Source: an uncultured Bacteroidia bacterium
Lineage (GTDB): Bacteria; Bacteroidota; Bacteroidia; Bacteroidales; F082
DNA length: 49,722 nt
Direction of reading: 5' to 3'
Assembly (NCBI GenBank): GCA_913009755.1
Contig: CAJVWU010000020.1
Location: forward strand, 1-49,722
In this document: in pieces, positions 26,420 to 35,033 of the stretch
Layout of the letters: every line of letters begins with the position of its first letter
Position numbering within the stretch: the first letter of the stretch is position 1
Program-made: the position numbers and the translations under genes
Notes under the pieces: model-generated
What the model saw: only the letters and a program-made list of their open reading frames with translations
Database searches by the model: none
Told to the model about the DNA's origin: nothing

Positions 26420-27037
26420 TCAGTTCCCAAACTTAATGATCAGCCCGCCGTTAAAATCACCCTGAACAAGCGGTGCATAACTGTTTATACTCAGGCCGGA
26501 GCCGCCTGTCCCCGCATAAAAACCAACGCCACCAAAAAACATTGGCAACATGAAACGTCCGCGAAGCATAATGCCAACATGGTCTGAGAACATGAACTTG
26601 ACACCCAAACCGGCAGTAATTGAAAACAAGACCTTGTCCTGATAATCAGCAAAATCAAACCAGGTGGCGCCCAATGAAAATGAGCCAAAGGGAACCACTT
26701 TGGGGTTGTTCTGTGTAAATGCTTTTACTGTACCTATCTGAAAGTAATTGGTGCTCATTGTCGTCTGTTTGTCCTTAAAATCAGGATAACCGGAGTAAGC
26801 CGTAAATTTTCCTTCACTATCCATTCGGGTATAATTGATTTCCAGATCAGCTACGTGGCGAATAGGAACAAGAATGGATAAACCATAATCCATGCCATCG
26901 GTTATCTTGTATTTACCTTCGTAAAAATTAACGCTACCCCCAAACATATATCCGGCAAACGGCACGATTTCAATACCTTGCCCGGAGAGCAAAACAGGAA
27001 ATATCAATGTTAATAAAATAAGTTTAATCCTTTTCAT
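26420..27037 (-). CDS. Outer-membrane beta-barrel (porin-family) protein
   Basis: 205 residues with a signal peptide (MKRIKLILLTLIFPVLLSG, cleavage before QGIE) and alternating hydrophobic/polar strands with glycine and aromatic residues (e.g. GIEIVPFAGYMFGG, FGSFSLGATWFDF), ending in GGLIIKFGN. Consistent with an 8-10-stranded outer-membrane barrel. No specific function is visible. Confidence 0.75.
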   Translation of the reverse strand: MKRIKLILLTLIFPVLLSGQGIEIVPFAGYMFGGSVNFYEGKYKITDGMDYGLSILVPIRHVADLEINYTRMDSEGKFTAYSGYPDFKDKQTTMSTNYFQIGTVKAFTQNNPKVVPFGSFSLGATWFDFADYQDKVLFSITAGLGVKFMFSDHVGIMLRGRFMLPMFFGGVGFYAGTGGSGLSINSYAPLVQGDFNGGLIIKFGN

Positions 27038-27152
27038 GATTTTTTTCTTTTACATTTCTGCAAAAAAACAAAATTCGCCGGACTTTGAGTAATTATTTGA
27101 AATTCAAAGGCAGAAACCTGCATCCATGAAACAAATCAAAAACACATCAAAA

Positions 27153-29561
27153 CTATCTGACAACCATTTTCCTGGTTTCCACCCACTGTCCCGATTTCAG
27201 CGAATAAAAATACAGACCGGGTGTACAACCTGCCATATTCAGACTAACCTGATGTTTTCCTGTTGTTTGGTTCGGTAGAACACGTTGCAAAGCCACTTTA
27301 CCCGTACAATCGTAAACCTTCAAAACCACTTCCCCCGGCGCATCCAAACGGTAACTAATTGTGGTTTTCAACCGGAACGGATTGGGTTGATTTTGATTGA
27401 TATGCAGAGGGCTGTTTGATTTTTGTTCCCTTATTCCGGTGGGGACAATTCCGATTATCGAAAGGAAAGCATCGGAAAAATTCCCTTCATTAAAGGTTTG
27501 ATCATAAGCATCGGCAGTTACCGGAAAGTTAAATGACCTGGTCATTCCCGACATAACGACTTGCCCATTTTGCTTTTTTGCAATGCCATATCCAACATCA
27601 TCGAAGCTGCCGCCCAGATAAGTGGAATAATCCAAACTGTTTCCGGGAAAATTAAACCTTGTCAGAAAAGCGTCCATATTGCCGATGGCTTCCTGGTTTA
27701 CAGCACCGGGGGTTGTCGGGAAATTCTGTGAGCTTGTATAACCGGAAATATATAATTTTCCAGATCCGTCATATAAAACAGCAGCTACTTCTTCTTCGAA
27801 AGAACCGCCAAAATATGAACTGTATTTCAGATTATCGGTCCCGGCTTTTCCGTCAGGTTTCAGTACCGCCACAAAAGCATCCTGATAAATCCCCTGCCGC
27901 TGACTGCTGAATGCGTCAGGTGTTACAGGAAAATCATCAGAATAGGTGCTCCCGGCAACCATGATAGCGTGGTTTGAATTTACCGCTACACCTGAGGCTG
28001 CATCTGTTGAAGTTCCCCCAAGGTAGGTACTGTAATTTAACTTGTTCCCATTGAATTTGGCTACAAAAGCATCTTCATTGGAATCGCTTCCGTCACCCAG
28101 TTGACCATCATACGCATCTTCCGTTACGGGAAAGTCGGATGAGGTTGTTTGGCCGGTAAGATAATATATCGCCGGGTTGACCGGGTCAAGAGCAATGCCG
28201 TTTACCTGATCATCACCCCAGCCGCCGAAATAGGAGGAATAAACCATCCCGCCGCCGGTATTCATCTCAAAAACAAAACCGTCATACATGGGGTATCCTC
28301 CCCCGAAGGTGTTATCATAAGCATTTCCTGTAACCGGGAAATCGTCAGCATTGGTAAATCCTCCTATAAAAATATTATCGCCAACAGCCATTCCGGTAGG
28401 CTTATCAAAACCAAATCCCCCCACATAAGTTGAAAAACCAAGATTTTGACCGTTACTGCTCAGTGAAGTTACAAAAACATCCCCGCTCAGGTGGTTTTCA
28501 TTCTGGAAAGCCCCGTCGGTGATTGGAAAATCCTCGGAAAATGCCACCCCGGTGACAAAGATTTTTCCATCGCTGTATGCAAGTGCGAAGGCTTCGTCCG
28601 AATAGGTTCCCCCCAGAAAGGTTGAAAAAACCAGATTTTGGCCATCAGGCGAAAAGCCACTGATAAAAGCATCATCGGCACCGCTTAAATCCTTCTGGTA
28701 TGCGCCTGTCGTTGTCGGAAAGTCCGTTGACCACGTATATCCGGCTATATAAATCTCATCATTTCCGCCCAGCACCACATCGCGGGCCACATCATGGGAA
28801 ATTCCACCGAGATAGGTTGAATAAACCAACGGGTCAATGCGCAACGGTTTTGTTTTATCGTAATTTCCAAGTTCAAATCCGGCAATACCATCCGCAACTT
28901 TGATATGGCAATCTGTTTTATCATTGCCCTGGAACGCATGAATGTCACCCTGGATTTTGTCGCCGACGGAAGTTTTGATCATCAGGTTACCGTTTTCAAC
29001 ATCAACGCCATCGGCACCGTCAAATGAAAGCCTGATTTGTTGGGGATCGGCACCGGGTTTAAGCAAAAAGTCATAGCGCAGGTTTCCATTGTCAGCATAG
29101 AGTTCCACATCAATGCCCGGATAAACTTCCTCCAGGGTAAGCTTCTTGTATAAAGGTACTCCGGTAGCCCACTGTGACGGATTGTTGCTCAGAAAATAAT
29201 TGTAATAACTTTTCTGCTGATCCTTTGCCTGGATATTTTCAACCGTAACGCCGTGGCCGAATGTCATAGCCACAACATGGCCTTTTATGCTTCCATTCAA
29301 ATGGTTGCTTTCACGATTGTTTGTCAGGTTATTCCCGTTCCCTGAGGGGATAATCCGGTAATAATCATAAATAAGTCCACGGTTGGTAACCCAGACATTA
29401 ACTCTGTTTGTTTTTGCCAGAAAACGGACCTGCGCAGGCCACTGGCCCTGGTTTGCAATAAAAGATACCTGATTATTATTAACAGGGATATTTACATCTC
29501 CTGCCCGGCCAAATGCAATAAAACCTGCCAGAATCAAAACAAAAAATAAAAGTTTTTTCAT
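27153..29561 (-). CDS. SBBP-repeat beta-propeller protein with T9SS sorting domain
   Basis: 802 residues. Signal peptide MKKLLFFVLILAGFIAFGRA, an N-terminal domain (about 20-250) ending in LRIDPLVYSTYLGG, then at least seven SBBP repeats with the YSTYLGG / DAFVAKF / DFPVT signature, and a C-terminal Por sorting domain (NQPNPFRLKTTISYRL ... ETRKMVVR). Secreted through type IX and held at the surface or released. Such proteins are common in this phylum; roles are mostly unknown. ATG 29561 places the signal peptide first; ATG 29579 would add MKKYII. Confidence 0.87.
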   Translation of the reverse strand: MKKLLFFVLILAGFIAFGRAGDVNIPVNNNQVSFIANQGQWPAQVRFLAKTNRVNVWVTNRGLIYDYYRIIPSGNGNNLTNNRESNHLNGSIKGHVVAMTFGHGVTVENIQAKDQQKSYYNYFLSNNPSQWATGVPLYKKLTLEEVYPGIDVELYADNGNLRYDFLLKPGADPQQIRLSFDGADGVDVENGNLMIKTSVGDKIQGDIHAFQGNDKTDCHIKVADGIAGFELGNYDKTKPLRIDPLVYSTYLGGISHDVARDVVLGGNDEIYIAGYTWSTDFPTTTGAYQKDLSGADDAFISGFSPDGQNLVFSTFLGGTYSDEAFALAYSDGKIFVTGVAFSEDFPITDGAFQNENHLSGDVFVTSLSSNGQNLGFSTYVGGFGFDKPTGMAVGDNIFIGGFTNADDFPVTGNAYDNTFGGGYPMYDGFVFEMNTGGGMVYSSYFGGWGDDQVNGIALDPVNPAIYYLTGQTTSSDFPVTEDAYDGQLGDGSDSNEDAFVAKFNGNKLNYSTYLGGTSTDAASGVAVNSNHAIMVAGSTYSDDFPVTPDAFSSQRQGIYQDAFVAVLKPDGKAGTDNLKYSSYFGGSFEEEVAAVLYDGSGKLYISGYTSSQNFPTTPGAVNQEAIGNMDAFLTRFNFPGNSLDYSTYLGGSFDDVGYGIAKKQNGQVVMSGMTRSFNFPVTADAYDQTFNEGNFSDAFLSIIGIVPTGIREQKSNSPLHINQNQPNPFRLKTTISYRLDAPGEVVLKVYDCTGKVALQRVLPNQTTGKHQVSLNMAGCTPGLYFYSLKSGQWVETRKMVVR

Positions 29562-29740
29562 GATGATATACTTTTTCATTAATAATAAGATTGATGCCTG
29601 TAAGCACTAAATATTTAACCTGTTATTACAGTCTTTACAAATAACAACTTTCGTTTGTGTTGTACGGAATTCATCGAATTAAAGTTTCTGCATCTTAAAA
29701 AACCGAATTGTCAAATAAAATTCGCTATTTAAAAGAAAAG

Positions 29741-30841
29741 TTAATGCGGGTTTGTTAAAAAATTATCAACAGTCATTTTTCTCCTGATTTTCCCCTGATT
29801 GTTGTACTCAAAAGTTTTGAGAAAAATAATTTTTTTAGGCACTTCGTATCCGGATAAACTGTTTTTAACTTGCTGCCATAAAGCATTTTCCACTGATTGT
29901 TCCGCGGCATCTTTTTCGATGAACAGGACAAGTTTTTCACCCAGTTTTTCGTCGGGGATGCCAGCCATAAAGAATTCTTTTTCAACCAGCCCGGAGAGTT
30001 TTTGTTCGATTTCTTCAGGAAAAAGTTTAACCCCGCCGCTGATGATTACGTTGTCATACCGGCCCATAATTTTGAAATCACCTTTTTTGTTAAAAGTGAC
30101 CAAATCATTGGTTACAAGATTTTGAACCCCGATGTGCAGCGCAGTAATTATCATGCAGCCCCGTTCATCTTTTTGCAATTCAACGCCGGGCAAGGGTTTG
30201 TACCATCCTGAAGAATCCGGGCCGTTCAATTTACGAAGAGCAATATGGCTGATGGTTTCGGTCATGCCATAAGTCTGCCAGATGTTGTTTCCGGCTGTTT
30301 TTAATTTTTCTTCCAGTGATTTGTCAAGAAAAGAACCGCCGATGATTAGCGTATCCGTTTTTTCAAGTTTTAACAAGCCATTGCCGGAGTTCGTAATCTC
30401 TGCTACCTGGAGCGGGACCATGGCGGCAAATCTCATGCTGTGGAATTTATTCAAATCGGGCGTTGAAGAAGGTTCGGTAAAAAAAAGATTCAGTCTTCCT
30501 GTTAAAGCCCTGACAATCATCATTATACCGGCAATATACTTCACCGGAAGGCACAGCAGTGCCGTATCGCCGTGTTTTAAATCAAAAAAATCAAGGGTAA
30601 GTTGTGCACTGGCACGGATATGTTTTTTCGATAACTTTATTTTTTTCGGTTTACCAGTCGAACCGGAAGTCTGCACTTCCACATAATCCTCCGGGGAAAA
30701 CCACTCCATGATAAATTTCCAGATTTCCCTTTGCCAGTCCGGTGTATCCGGCAAAGGAATTTTTTCTGCACAAAAAGACAGCAGCCCTTCTTTATTGAAA
30801 GGATGGCCTTCAAGCAGGAATATTTGTTCATACTCATTCAT
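29741..30841 (-). CDS. menE: o-Succinylbenzoate-CoA ligase MenE
   Basis: 366-residue AMP-forming acyl-CoA ligase. Motifs: P-loop TSGSTGKPKKIKLS (about 59-72), YGMTETISH (A5) and GRYDNVIISGGVKLFPEEIE (A8 hinge), with the catalytic Lys near the C-terminus in NNQGKIRRK. Shorter than proteobacterial MenE, as is usual for this phylum. It converts OSB to OSB-CoA in menaquinone synthesis. The assignment rests on the menC overlap (8 bases) and on menA/menB nearby. Confidence 0.92.
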   Translation of the reverse strand: MNEYEQIFLLEGHPFNKEGLLSFCAEKIPLPDTPDWQREIWKFIMEWFSPEDYVEVQTSGSTGKPKKIKLSKKHIRASAQLTLDFFDLKHGDTALLCLPVKYIAGIMMIVRALTGRLNLFFTEPSSTPDLNKFHSMRFAAMVPLQVAEITNSGNGLLKLEKTDTLIIGGSFLDKSLEEKLKTAGNNIWQTYGMTETISHIALRKLNGPDSSGWYKPLPGVELQKDERGCMIITALHIGVQNLVTNDLVTFNKKGDFKIMGRYDNVIISGGVKLFPEEIEQKLSGLVEKEFFMAGIPDEKLGEKLVLFIEKDAAEQSVENALWQQVKNSLSGYEVPKKIIFLKTFEYNNQGKIRRKMTVDNFLTNPH

Positions 30842-31892
30842 GAAAAATATGGCTTAAGTTCCATTTTTTTTCCGGGTCATACCAAAGTGCAGCATTCCGG
30901 ATATACAAAGGTGAAGGGATATTGTCCGAAAACACCTGACCCGTTCCCAGCCCTTGTGGCATGGGATTATCCAGTGTAAATGCCCATTGTGCTATGGCAT
31001 TCAACCCGATGTTACCCTCAAGTGCCGAAGTCACCCACCATCCAATGCTTCGTTTTTCTGCTTCGGCAATAAAGATTTCACTTTCCCGGAAACCACCCAA
31101 CAGCCCGGGCTTTACAATAATGTATTGGGGCCGGATGGTCTCAAGCATCTTGATAATCTTATTTTTGTCGCTGATACCGATCAGTTCTTCATCCAGCGCA
31201 ATGGGCAAAGGTGTGGTTTCGCAAAGTTTTGCCAACTCTTCCCATTGGCCGGCCCTGATAGGTTGCTCGATGGAATGCAGGCCAATTTTGTCAAGCCGTT
31301 TTAGCTTTTCCGGAGCTTCCTCAGGTGAAAAAGCCCCGTTGGCATCCACGCGCAACTCCAGTTCGTTTTCATTAAAATCCGTGCGGATCAACTTCAAGAG
31401 TTTCAATTCATCTTCAAAATTGATTGCTCCGATCTTCAGTTTAATGCACCGGAAACCCGCATTTATCTTTTCAATGATCTGTTTCCGCATAAAGTCGTAA
31501 CTACCCATCCATACCAGCCCATTGATAGGGATCCCGGATATGTTTTCAGTAAAACCGGAAGGGAAAAGCAACCGTCTGCCCCCGGTCTCAATATCCTTCA
31601 GTGCAGTTTCAAGTCCAAACCGGATAGCCGGGAAATCTGTCAGTCCTTCATTTAGCCAATAAGAGTAATTGTTGATATCAGAAATTACTTTTTTGAGTTT
31701 ATTTTCAAAACCAGGAAGATCATCAATGCTCAACCCGGTGATGATGCTGCATTCACCTACACCTTTTATTCCAGGGTTTTCGGAATCGTAAATTACAAGG
31801 TACCAGGAGTTTTTCCCGGTCAAAATACCACGTGAAGTGCCGGAGGGCTGTTTGAAGTGCAATCTGTGTTTTACGAAAGATCCGGTAAGCAT
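30834..31892 (-). CDS. menC: o-Succinylbenzoate synthase MenC
   Basis: 352 residues of the enolase superfamily: KLKIG (catalytic Lys region), RVDANGAFS, IEQP, ALDEEL metal-binding carboxylates, and KPGLLGG with the second catalytic Lys. It dehydrates SHCHC to OSB. Overlaps menE by eight bases. A weak TAnnTTT-type box (TATTTTTA) lies about 15-25 bases upstream on the minus strand, so menC-menE may have its own promoter. Confidence 0.92.
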   Translation of the reverse strand: MLTGSFVKHRLHFKQPSGTSRGILTGKNSWYLVIYDSENPGIKGVGECSIITGLSIDDLPGFENKLKKVISDINNYSYWLNEGLTDFPAIRFGLETALKDIETGGRRLLFPSGFTENISGIPINGLVWMGSYDFMRKQIIEKINAGFRCIKLKIGAINFEDELKLLKLIRTDFNENELELRVDANGAFSPEEAPEKLKRLDKIGLHSIEQPIRAGQWEELAKLCETTPLPIALDEELIGISDKNKIIKMLETIRPQYIIVKPGLLGGFRESEIFIAEAEKRSIGWWVTSALEGNIGLNAIAQWAFTLDNPMPQGLGTGQVFSDNIPSPLYIRNAALWYDPEKKWNLSHIFHE

Positions 31893-32007
31893 TTCTGTTT
31901 TTTTGTAAAAATAGTAATTCCCTCTTTTCAGATTTTTTTAGAAGATTCTTTTTTTATTTATCTAATTTATTACTTTTAGCTCCTTGGAAAATAAACCGAT
32001 TTAAAAA

Positions 32008-32427
32008 ATGATGGCACGAAGGTCACAGGAACACAAGACATATTTCAAGATAATGCTTGAGGGTAAAGATATTCCGGGTTTTATTAAAGTGAGCGGCCTT
32101 TCCTCACAAATCAATATTAACGAAGAAGTTAAGGATGGTTTATCTGTTATTGAAAAGAGCCCCGGAAACTCCACATGCGGAAATGTTACCTTGTTTAAAA
32201 AACGGACACGTGAACAATCTTTTTGGAACTGGCTGAAAGAAATACAGTCTGGCAAACTGGTAAAAAGGGATATCTCAATTGAACTCAATTATAAAAACCG
32301 ATCTCTCCGCGGCTGGAAACTCATCAATTGCTGGCCTGTCAGGTGGTCTATTTCGGACATATCGGATAAGGTGCTGGATACCATTGAAGAAATTGAACTG
32401 GTGGTTGAAAAGATTGAACTTCTCTGA
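32008..32427 (+). CDS. Orphan phage/contractile-injection-system tail-tube protein homologue
   Basis: 139 residues matching the gp19/tail-tube-like family: FKIMLEGKDIPGFIKVSGLSSQ, then GNVTLFKKRTREQSFWNWLKEIQSGKLVKRDISIEL and a C-terminal ...IEEIELVVEKIEL. The VSGLSS and W-x-W pattern with beta strands is that of tube proteins of Myoviridae tails and extracellular contractile injection systems. No sheath, baseplate, spike or capsid gene is present in the window, so this is a lone copy between menC and menA. A -7-like box TACTTTTA is at 31971-31978. Start ATG 32008 or 32011. Confidence 0.8.
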   Translation: MMARRSQEHKTYFKIMLEGKDIPGFIKVSGLSSQININEEVKDGLSVIEKSPGNSTCGNVTLFKKRTREQSFWNWLKEIQSGKLVKRDISIELNYKNRSLRGWKLINCWPVRWSISDISDKVLDTIEEIELVVEKIELL

Positions 32428-32625
32428 TTATTGATTTACGCAGAAAAACGCAGATAAAAATATCTCAATCTTTCAAAAGGAGGAAAGCCTCCTGCACCTG
32501 ACGGATATCTTGAACACCAGCCACAGACTTTATCCACTGGCATAATACGATCATAACCAATCAGCGAAGATCAGCGTCAACTCAAAAAAACCATAATCAA
32601 TCCGCGAAATCAGCGTCAAAAAAAA
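32428..32625. repeat. Repeat-rich spacer with dispersed 40-bp repeat, copy 2
   Basis: Contains 32529-32568, the exact reverse complement of 24487-24526, and several degenerate 'cgctgatt / tcagcg' units (32562-32580, 32596-32617) like the 39-bp tandem repeat near 24.4 kb. No gene. Confidence 0.85.
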
Positions 32626-33525
32626 TCACAAGATCATCCCCACCCCGAAAAGAATGGAAAACAACAAAGTGGCCAGGGCTGATTCTTTCAGATACGGGTC
32701 AAGGTGTTTTTGATCCTGCTGATTAAATATCCCTATTAAATCTTTTATGAATAAAGGTACGGTAATCAGGAACAATAAATTCAAGGGCGAAGAATAATTC
32801 AGGGTAACATAAATTGAAGCTGTTGCCAGTGCGACCCCAATCAACAGCAAATGATAAATCTTTGCTTTATGAATTCCCAACTTTGAAGCCAGTGTATGTT
32901 TACCCGAACGGATATCATTGTCAATATCCCGCATATTGTTCAGGTTGAGCATACCGGTACTCATCAAACCGACTGAAATTGCCGGCAAAAATATTTCCCA
33001 ATTAAAATGCAGGGTGTTCAAATAATAAGTGCCGAACACGCCGGCCAGGCCGAAAAAGATAAAAACAAACAGGTCACCCAATCCCGAATAACCATAAGCA
33101 TTTTTTCCAATCGTATATTTAATTGCCGCGGCAATGGCAGCCAACCCCAAAAAGAAAAAAACCAGGGCTGTCCCGATCTTTTCGCCAAAAGCGGCATATA
33201 AAAGCCAGACTCCTGAAAGCAGTGACAACGAAGCAAAAATAATCACCGCTTTTTTCATTTGTTTGTGACTGATCTCGCCACCCTGGACTGTGCGTGTGGG
33301 GCCCAGCCGACCTTCGTTGTCCGTGCCTTTCACCGAGTCGCCATAATCGTTGGCAAGGTTAGAGAGTACCTGTAGCAAGATCGTTGTAACGGCTGCCAGA
33401 ATAATGACCATCCAACGGTACGTTCCGTCATGTATTGCCAGCAAACTGCCCATAATGATGCTTGCCATCGCCAGTGGCAGTGTCCGCAAACGGAAAGCTT
33501 TGATCCAGGAATTTAATTTGGTCAT
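32626..33525 (-). CDS. menA: 1,4-Dihydroxy-2-naphthoate polyprenyltransferase MenA
   Basis: 299-residue UbiA-family membrane prenyltransferase with eight to nine hydrophobic helices. First Asp motif NLANDYGDSVKGTDNEGRLGPTR (about 53-75) and second NNMRDIDNDIRSGKHTLASKLG (about 193-214), the latter typical of MenA. It joins DHNA to a polyprenyl diphosphate to give demethylmenaquinone at the inner membrane. Confidence 0.93.
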   Translation of the reverse strand: MTKLNSWIKAFRLRTLPLAMASIIMGSLLAIHDGTYRWMVIILAAVTTILLQVLSNLANDYGDSVKGTDNEGRLGPTRTVQGGEISHKQMKKAVIIFASLSLLSGVWLLYAAFGEKIGTALVFFFLGLAAIAAAIKYTIGKNAYGYSGLGDLFVFIFFGLAGVFGTYYLNTLHFNWEIFLPAISVGLMSTGMLNLNNMRDIDNDIRSGKHTLASKLGIHKAKIYHLLLIGVALATASIYVTLNYSSPLNLLFLITVPLFIKDLIGIFNQQDQKHLDPYLKESALATLLFSILFGVGMIL

Positions 33526-33600
33526 TGTGATTGGTTAATGGTTGAATCGGTTAATTGGTCATTGGCGCATAGGGTGATTTAACTGACTCTATTCATTAAT

Positions 33601-33620
33601 CCCCACCCTGAAGGGCGGGG
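33601..33620. repeat. GC-rich extragenic palindrome, family A copy 4
   Basis: CCCCACCCTGAAGGGCGGGG in the 126-base gap between menB and menA; one mismatch in the arms. Could act as a processing or attenuation signal between the two genes. Confidence 0.7.
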
Positions 33621-33651
33621 CAATTGATGGAGAATCTTATTTTTATTACCT

Positions 33652-34473
33652 CTATGGGAATTTCGGGAACTTATGAAAATCGGGATCGCGTTTTTCGAGA
33701 AAAGCCTGTTTCCCTTCCTGTGCTTCATCCATCATGTAGTACATCAGCGTGGCATTGCCTGCAAATTCCTGCAAGCCGATCTGTCCGTCAAGTTCGGCAT
33801 TCAGACCCAGCTTGATCATCCGCAAGGCCATGGGGCTGCGTTTGTGCATAGTCAGGCACCAGTCCACCGTTTCATCTTCCAGCTTATTAAATGGCACAAC
33901 CTTGTTCACCATTCCCATTTCCAGTGCTTCCAGCGCGGTATATTGTTTGTTTAGGAACCAAATCTCGCGGGCTTTTTTCTGACCTACAATACTTGCCAGG
34001 TAAGACGAACCTAACCCCGCATCAAAGCTGCCCACTTTGGGGCCTGTCTGTCCGAAGATGGCATTTTCAGAGGCAATACTCAGGTCGCAGACCACGTGCA
34101 GTACGTGGCCGCCGCCAATAGCATAACCGTTCACCATGGCCACCACCGGTTTGGGCATTGATCTGATCTTGCGCTGCACATCCAGTACATTCAGGCGCGG
34201 AACGCCGTCTTTACCAATGTATCCTCCACGGCCTTTTACGTTCTGGTCGCCGCCGCTGCAAAAGGCTTTGTCACCTTCACCGGTAAGGATAATGGTGTAA
34301 ATGGCCTGGTCTTCACGCAGTATGTCCATTGCCACCGACATCTCCGTGGTTGTCGTTGGCGTAAAAGCATTGTAATATTTTGGCCTGTTGATGGTTATTT
34401 TGCCAATGTGGCTCCAGCGTTCCAGTTTGATCTCTTCAAACTCCCGGATGGGTTTCCAGTCTCTTTTACTCAT
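33652..34473 (-). CDS. menB: 1,4-Dihydroxy-2-naphthoyl-CoA synthase MenB
   Basis: 273-residue crotonase-fold enzyme with MenB hallmarks: [20 protein letters not shown] (about 71-90), [19 protein letters not shown] oxyanion-hole helix and [17 protein letters not shown]. The Gly in QTGPKVGS and Asp in SFDAG are the conserved active-site positions. It cyclises OSB-CoA to DHNA-CoA. Upstream lies the sfsA remnant on the opposite strand rather than menD. Confidence 0.95.
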   Translation of the reverse strand: MSKRDWKPIREFEEIKLERWSHIGKITINRPKYYNAFTPTTTTEMSVAMDILREDQAIYTIILTGEGDKAFCSGGDQNVKGRGGYIGKDGVPRLNVLDVQRKIRSMPKPVVAMVNGYAIGGGHVLHVVCDLSIASENAIFGQTGPKVGSFDAGLGSSYLASIVGQKKAREIWFLNKQYTALEALEMGMVNKVVPFNKLEDETVDWCLTMHKRSPMALRMIKLGLNAELDGQIGLQEFAGNATLMYYMMDEAQEGKQAFLEKRDPDFHKFPKFP

Positions 34474-34594
34474 GTTAAATGATTTTTTATTTAAGGTAAC
34501 GAAAGTATAAAATTATGTGGTTTCCCGTTTTTTTGATTCATGCCTTTATTATAGTACACCGCCAATAAGAACATGATTTTTAAAAGATAATGAC

Positions 34595-34816
34595 ATGTAT
34601 TTCCGTGAACCACTTGTCAAAGCAAAACGGGTTAAACGCTATAAACGTTTTCTTGCAGATGTGGAACTGGAAGACGGTTCTATGGTTACGGCACACTATA
34701 CCAATTCAGGCTCAATGAAAACCTGTCTTGAGGCCGGTGTTGAAATTATCCCTGTGCAGGCCAGAGTAAATCCAGAAAAGATTGAAATTGTTAAGGAATT
34801 GCCTTTTGAGATTTGA
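34595..34816 (+). pseudogene. sfsA: sfsA remnant with in-frame internal deletion
   Basis: 73 residues. The first ~50 ([25 protein letters not shown]...[10 protein letters not shown]) match the N-terminal OB domain of SfsA; the last ~25 ([25 protein letters not shown]) match the extreme C-terminus. The roughly 160 residues between, which hold the nuclease-like core, are absent. The junction is in frame near CLE/AGVE. SfsA is a ~230-residue nucleotide/DNA-binding protein. The remaining piece is not likely to be functional. Confidence 0.75.
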
Positions 34817-35033
34817 TATTCTTTCGATGCGTCATTTCTTTTCGTCCACCGATAAATCATTGGGCTATTGTTCGTGTGCCCCTTCGGGACAGGGGTTTTT
34901 CCCGAAGGGAAAGAGGGGATCTCCGGGTGTTTCTTTTTTTCCTCCGCCGTTGGTGTCCTCCAACAGCCATAATCAACTGTCCTGGCCTCAGGTTGAAAAA
35001 GACCATGCGGGAAGCAACTGAAAGGTTAATCTG

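Noticed and set aside
32008-32427. Prophage or contractile injection gene cluster
   Set aside because: Only one tail-tube-like gene; its neighbours are menaquinone genes, with no integrase or structural genes.
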